From positions 1 through 55,451 of the forward strand of contig CALIUO010000014.1 in NCBI GenBank assembly GCA_938048695.1: a DNA stretch of 55,451 nt, given 5' to 3'. The stretch is from an uncultured SAR86 cluster bacterium (GTDB lineage Bacteria > Pseudomonadota > Gammaproteobacteria > Magnimaribacterales > Magnimaribacteraceae). The notes beneath the pieces were generated by a model, which saw nothing but the letters and a program-made list of their open reading frames with translations, was not told the DNA's origin and ran no database searches. The position numbers and the translations under genes are program-made. Below, piece after piece: positions 54,335 through 55,451 of this stretch (positions are counted from its first letter, which is position 1; every line of letters starts with the position of its first letter).

Positions 54335-55093
54335 ATGAAACAATTATCAAAAAATATTCTTGCTACTTTGTCTGGATTAGCTCTGGTTGTATTTCCTCAA
54401 ATCGGATTCTCAGAAGTAGAAGAATCTGCGGCTGAAGCAACCGGTGGCGCAGCAGGAGAAGCTGCAGCCAAATCAGCTATTGGTGGGGTAAGTGCTGGAA
54501 CAATAGCCGCTGTAGTAGCAATCGCAGCAGCAGCAGCTGCTATTTCTGATAGTGGCTCTGGTGGAGGGGCGATAACTCCTACTCCTACGCCCACGCCTAC
54601 GCCCACGCCTACGCCTACGCCTACTCCTACTCCTACGCCTACTCCTACTCCTACAATAGAAGAGTATGTGACTGAGGTAGTAGTCGTTATTCCTGGAACT
54701 GCTTCATCAACTACTGCAGGAGCAACTGCAACTAGAACTACTGGTGCTACAGCAACTAGAACAACTGGTGCTACAGCAACTAGGACTACTGGTGCTACAG
54801 CAACTAGAACAACTGGTGCTACAGCAACAAGGACTACTGGTGCTACAGCAACTAGGACTACTGGTGCTACAGCAACCGCCACTGTTGGTGGAACAATTGT
54901 TGTTCAAGATGTTGTTGAAGAATACGAGGTAGAAGAAACTTATGATGTTGTAGAAACTTACGATGTTGTGGAAGAATATGAGGTTTCAGAAGAGTATGAC
55001 TTAACTGAAGAATATACTACAACAGTAACAGTTCCTGCTGTAGCTGCTTCAACTGCAACTGCAACTGCAACTGCTACCAGAGAAGTAGATTAG
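54335..55093 (+). CDS. secreted low-complexity repeat protein, GfcA/YjbE-like architecture
   Basis: 252 residues. A signal peptide (about 1-26, ending IGFSEVE) leads to an Ala/Gly-rich hydrophobic stretch (about 48-68, GGVSAGTIAAVVAIAAAAAA), then DSGSGGG. A (Thr-Pro)13 run (about 81-107), six GATATRTT octapeptides plus one variant (about 129-184), a Tyr/Glu/Val-rich segment with EEY and ETYDVV units (about 189-228), and a Thr/Ala tail follow. The order signal, Ala/Gly/Val hydrophobic stretch, DSGxGG, Thr-rich end recalls E. coli GfcA and YjbE (80-100 aa) of the group-4 capsule and yjb exopolysaccharide operons, here greatly expanded. The neighbouring YjbF-like gene supports this. Function is unknown; a surface or polysaccharide-associated role is inference. 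The frame is kept through all repeats and the minus-strand frame is a shadow. Confidence 0.85.
   Translation: MKQLSKNILATLSGLALVVFPQIGFSEVEESAAEATGGAAGEAAAKSAIGGVSAGTIAAVVAIAAAAAAISDSGSGGGAITPTPTPTPTPTPTPTPTPTPTPTPTPTIEEYVTEVVVVIPGTASSTTAGATATRTTGATATRTTGATATRTTGATATRTTGATATRTTGATATRTTGATATATVGGTIVVQDVVEEYEVEETYDVVETYDVVEEYEVSEEYDLTEEYTTTVTVPAVAASTATATATATREVD
54575..54655 (+). repeat. 6-base coding tandem repeat, (Thr-Pro)13
   Basis: Thirteen ACN-CCN units plus a final ACA. Third bases vary (ACT/ACG, CCT/CCC), so selection seems to keep the protein repeat, not just a slipped DNA repeat. Unit number is likely to vary among strains. Confidence 0.95.
54719..54886 (+). repeat. 24-base coding tandem repeat, GATATRTT x6 plus one variant
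   Basis: Seven in-frame 24-base units starting at GGA 54719. Units 1-6 encode GATATRTT; unit 7 (54863-54886) encodes GATATATV. Synonymous differences (AGA/AGG, ACT/ACA) separate neighbouring units. No spacers, so it is not a CRISPR array. Confidence 0.95.
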
Positions 55094-55113
55094 TCTACCC
55101 TCAGCACTTACAC

Positions 55114-55138
55114 AAAAGGCCCCTATTGGGGCCTTTTT
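55114..55138. terminator. bidirectional intrinsic terminator overlapping the YjbF-like stop codon
   Basis: Perfect 10-bp stem AAAAGGCCCC (55114-55123) / GGGGCCTTTT (55128-55137) with a 4-base loop. It follows the repeat-protein stop by 20 bases. On the minus strand the loop-side arm encodes the last residues of the YjbF-like protein, and its TAG stop (55123-55125) sits at the loop. Confidence 0.9.
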
Positions 55139-55451
55139 GTTATCTCAATATAAATAGGTGGTAACTTAGGTGATATGTGTTGAATTGACTTCCAAACAAA
55201 ACCTGTTTCATCTACCCAAAATTTATTTTCTTTATTCCAACCAATTGTTTCAGAGACTACATTCTCCATTATGAGCCTAAGCTCTTTGTCTTCAAAAACT
55301 AAATCCTCTATAGTTGTGCCGGCCAATCTAGAACTTGATTTAACCTTTAAATTATTAAGAGATGGATTTAAGAAAGAATAATAAGAGATGTAAGATTGAT
55401 CAGCATAAATTATATCCTCCCAACTAAAAGATGAGGATTCTATTCTTAGAA
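55123..55451 (-). CDS. YjbF/GfcB-like lipoprotein, C-terminal part (cut by window edge)
   Basis: The minus-strand frame is open from the right edge to the TAG at 55123, giving about 109 residues; the N-terminus, where a lipobox would lie, is outside. The end NKFWVDETGFVWKSIQ followed by ISPKLPPIYIEITKRPQ fits the C-terminus of the YjbF/GfcB group-4 capsule lipoproteins (N-x-FW-x-D-x-x-G-x-V-x-x-S-x-Q, later a P-x-x pattern and a KP/RP ending). This is a by-eye family match. YjbF-type proteins act in exopolysaccharide production in the periplasm or outer membrane. Convergent with the GfcA/YjbE-like gene, whereas in E. coli yjbE and yjbF lie in one operon. Confidence 0.6.
   Translation of the reverse strand, partial: LRIESSSFSWEDIIYADQSYISYYSFLNPSLNNLKVKSSSRLAGTTIEDLVFEDKELRLIMENVVSETIGWNKENKFWVDETGFVWKSIQHISPKLPPIYIEITKRPQ

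Noticed and set aside
54397-54882. Minus-strand frame with VAVAPVVL repeats opposite the repeat protein
   Set aside because: It is a mirror of the 6-base and 24-base repeats; the plus-strand frame has a promoter, signal peptide and terminator, while this one has none.
54719-54886. Possible CRISPR-like array
   Set aside because: Units are contiguous with no spacers and encode an in-frame octapeptide; no cas genes nearby. The RecB/Cas4-like nuclease at 18884 is 36 kb away.

Overview
The window is an AT-rich (roughly one third G+C by eye), very gene-dense piece of a Gram-negative chromosome. I read it as a streamlined marine gammaproteobacterium, possibly SAR86-like. The gammaproteobacterial call rests on gene order and protein types: purL next to an mltF-like gene, alaS-lysC, cysS/ppi/lpxH, and leuCDB-asd-fimV-truA-trpF...accD-folC-SPOR-cvpA-purF. 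PurL is the long single-chain form and LexA keeps the E. coli residue numbering. The SAR86-like label is inference from low G+C, short intergenic spaces, domain-stripped genes (MltF, FimV) and two TonB receptors. No phage, IS, integrase or CRISPR array was seen, and no non-coding stretch exceeds 300 bases.

Layout. 1-5.0 kb is a heme/iron block: a partial TonB receptor, a YdjA-type nitroreductase, ferrochelatase with a Cys-rich insert, a hairpin-rich 3' region, and a siderophore-type receptor behind a Fur-box promoter. 5.0-11.3 kb (minus strand) holds alaS-lysC-small membrane protein, then a dienelactone-hydrolase, gamma-carbonic-anhydrase-like and Nudix cluster. 11.4-18.7 kb holds a second Nudix protein, purL, a truncated mltF and uvrB. 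18.75-24.4 kb has tRNA-Asn, a RecB/Cas4-like nuclease, gltX-cysS, a lipoprotein cyclophilin, lpxH and an unknown membrane protein. 24.5-27.3 kb carries SOS-controlled umuDC, then miaE and a DUF1289 gene. acnB follows. 29.95-43.5 kb is one 15-gene minus-strand run (aroC, leuCDB, asd, mini-fimV, truA, trpFBA, accD, folC, SPOR, cvpA, purF). 43.6-49.8 kb has a HAD protein, UPF0114, and 5'-nucleotidase-thrH-prpBCD. 49.8-54.1 kb has lexA (SOS box), topA and pyrD. The right end has a secreted Pro-Thr/Thr-Ala/Tyr-Glu repeat protein resembling GfcA/YjbE, convergent with a partial YjbF/GfcB-like gene.

How the genes fit together. PrpC, PrpD and PrpB give the methylcitrate cycle, and AcnB can supply the missing 2-methylisocitrate step. 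LexA and UmuDC share near-identical operators. Asd and LysC belong to the aspartate pathway, and ThrH may link it to propionyl-CoA disposal. The right edge looks like the start of an exopolysaccharide/group-4-capsule-type locus. Eight of ten convergent gene pairs end within 12 bases of each other; only the other two have an intergenic space, and both contain a clear terminator hairpin.
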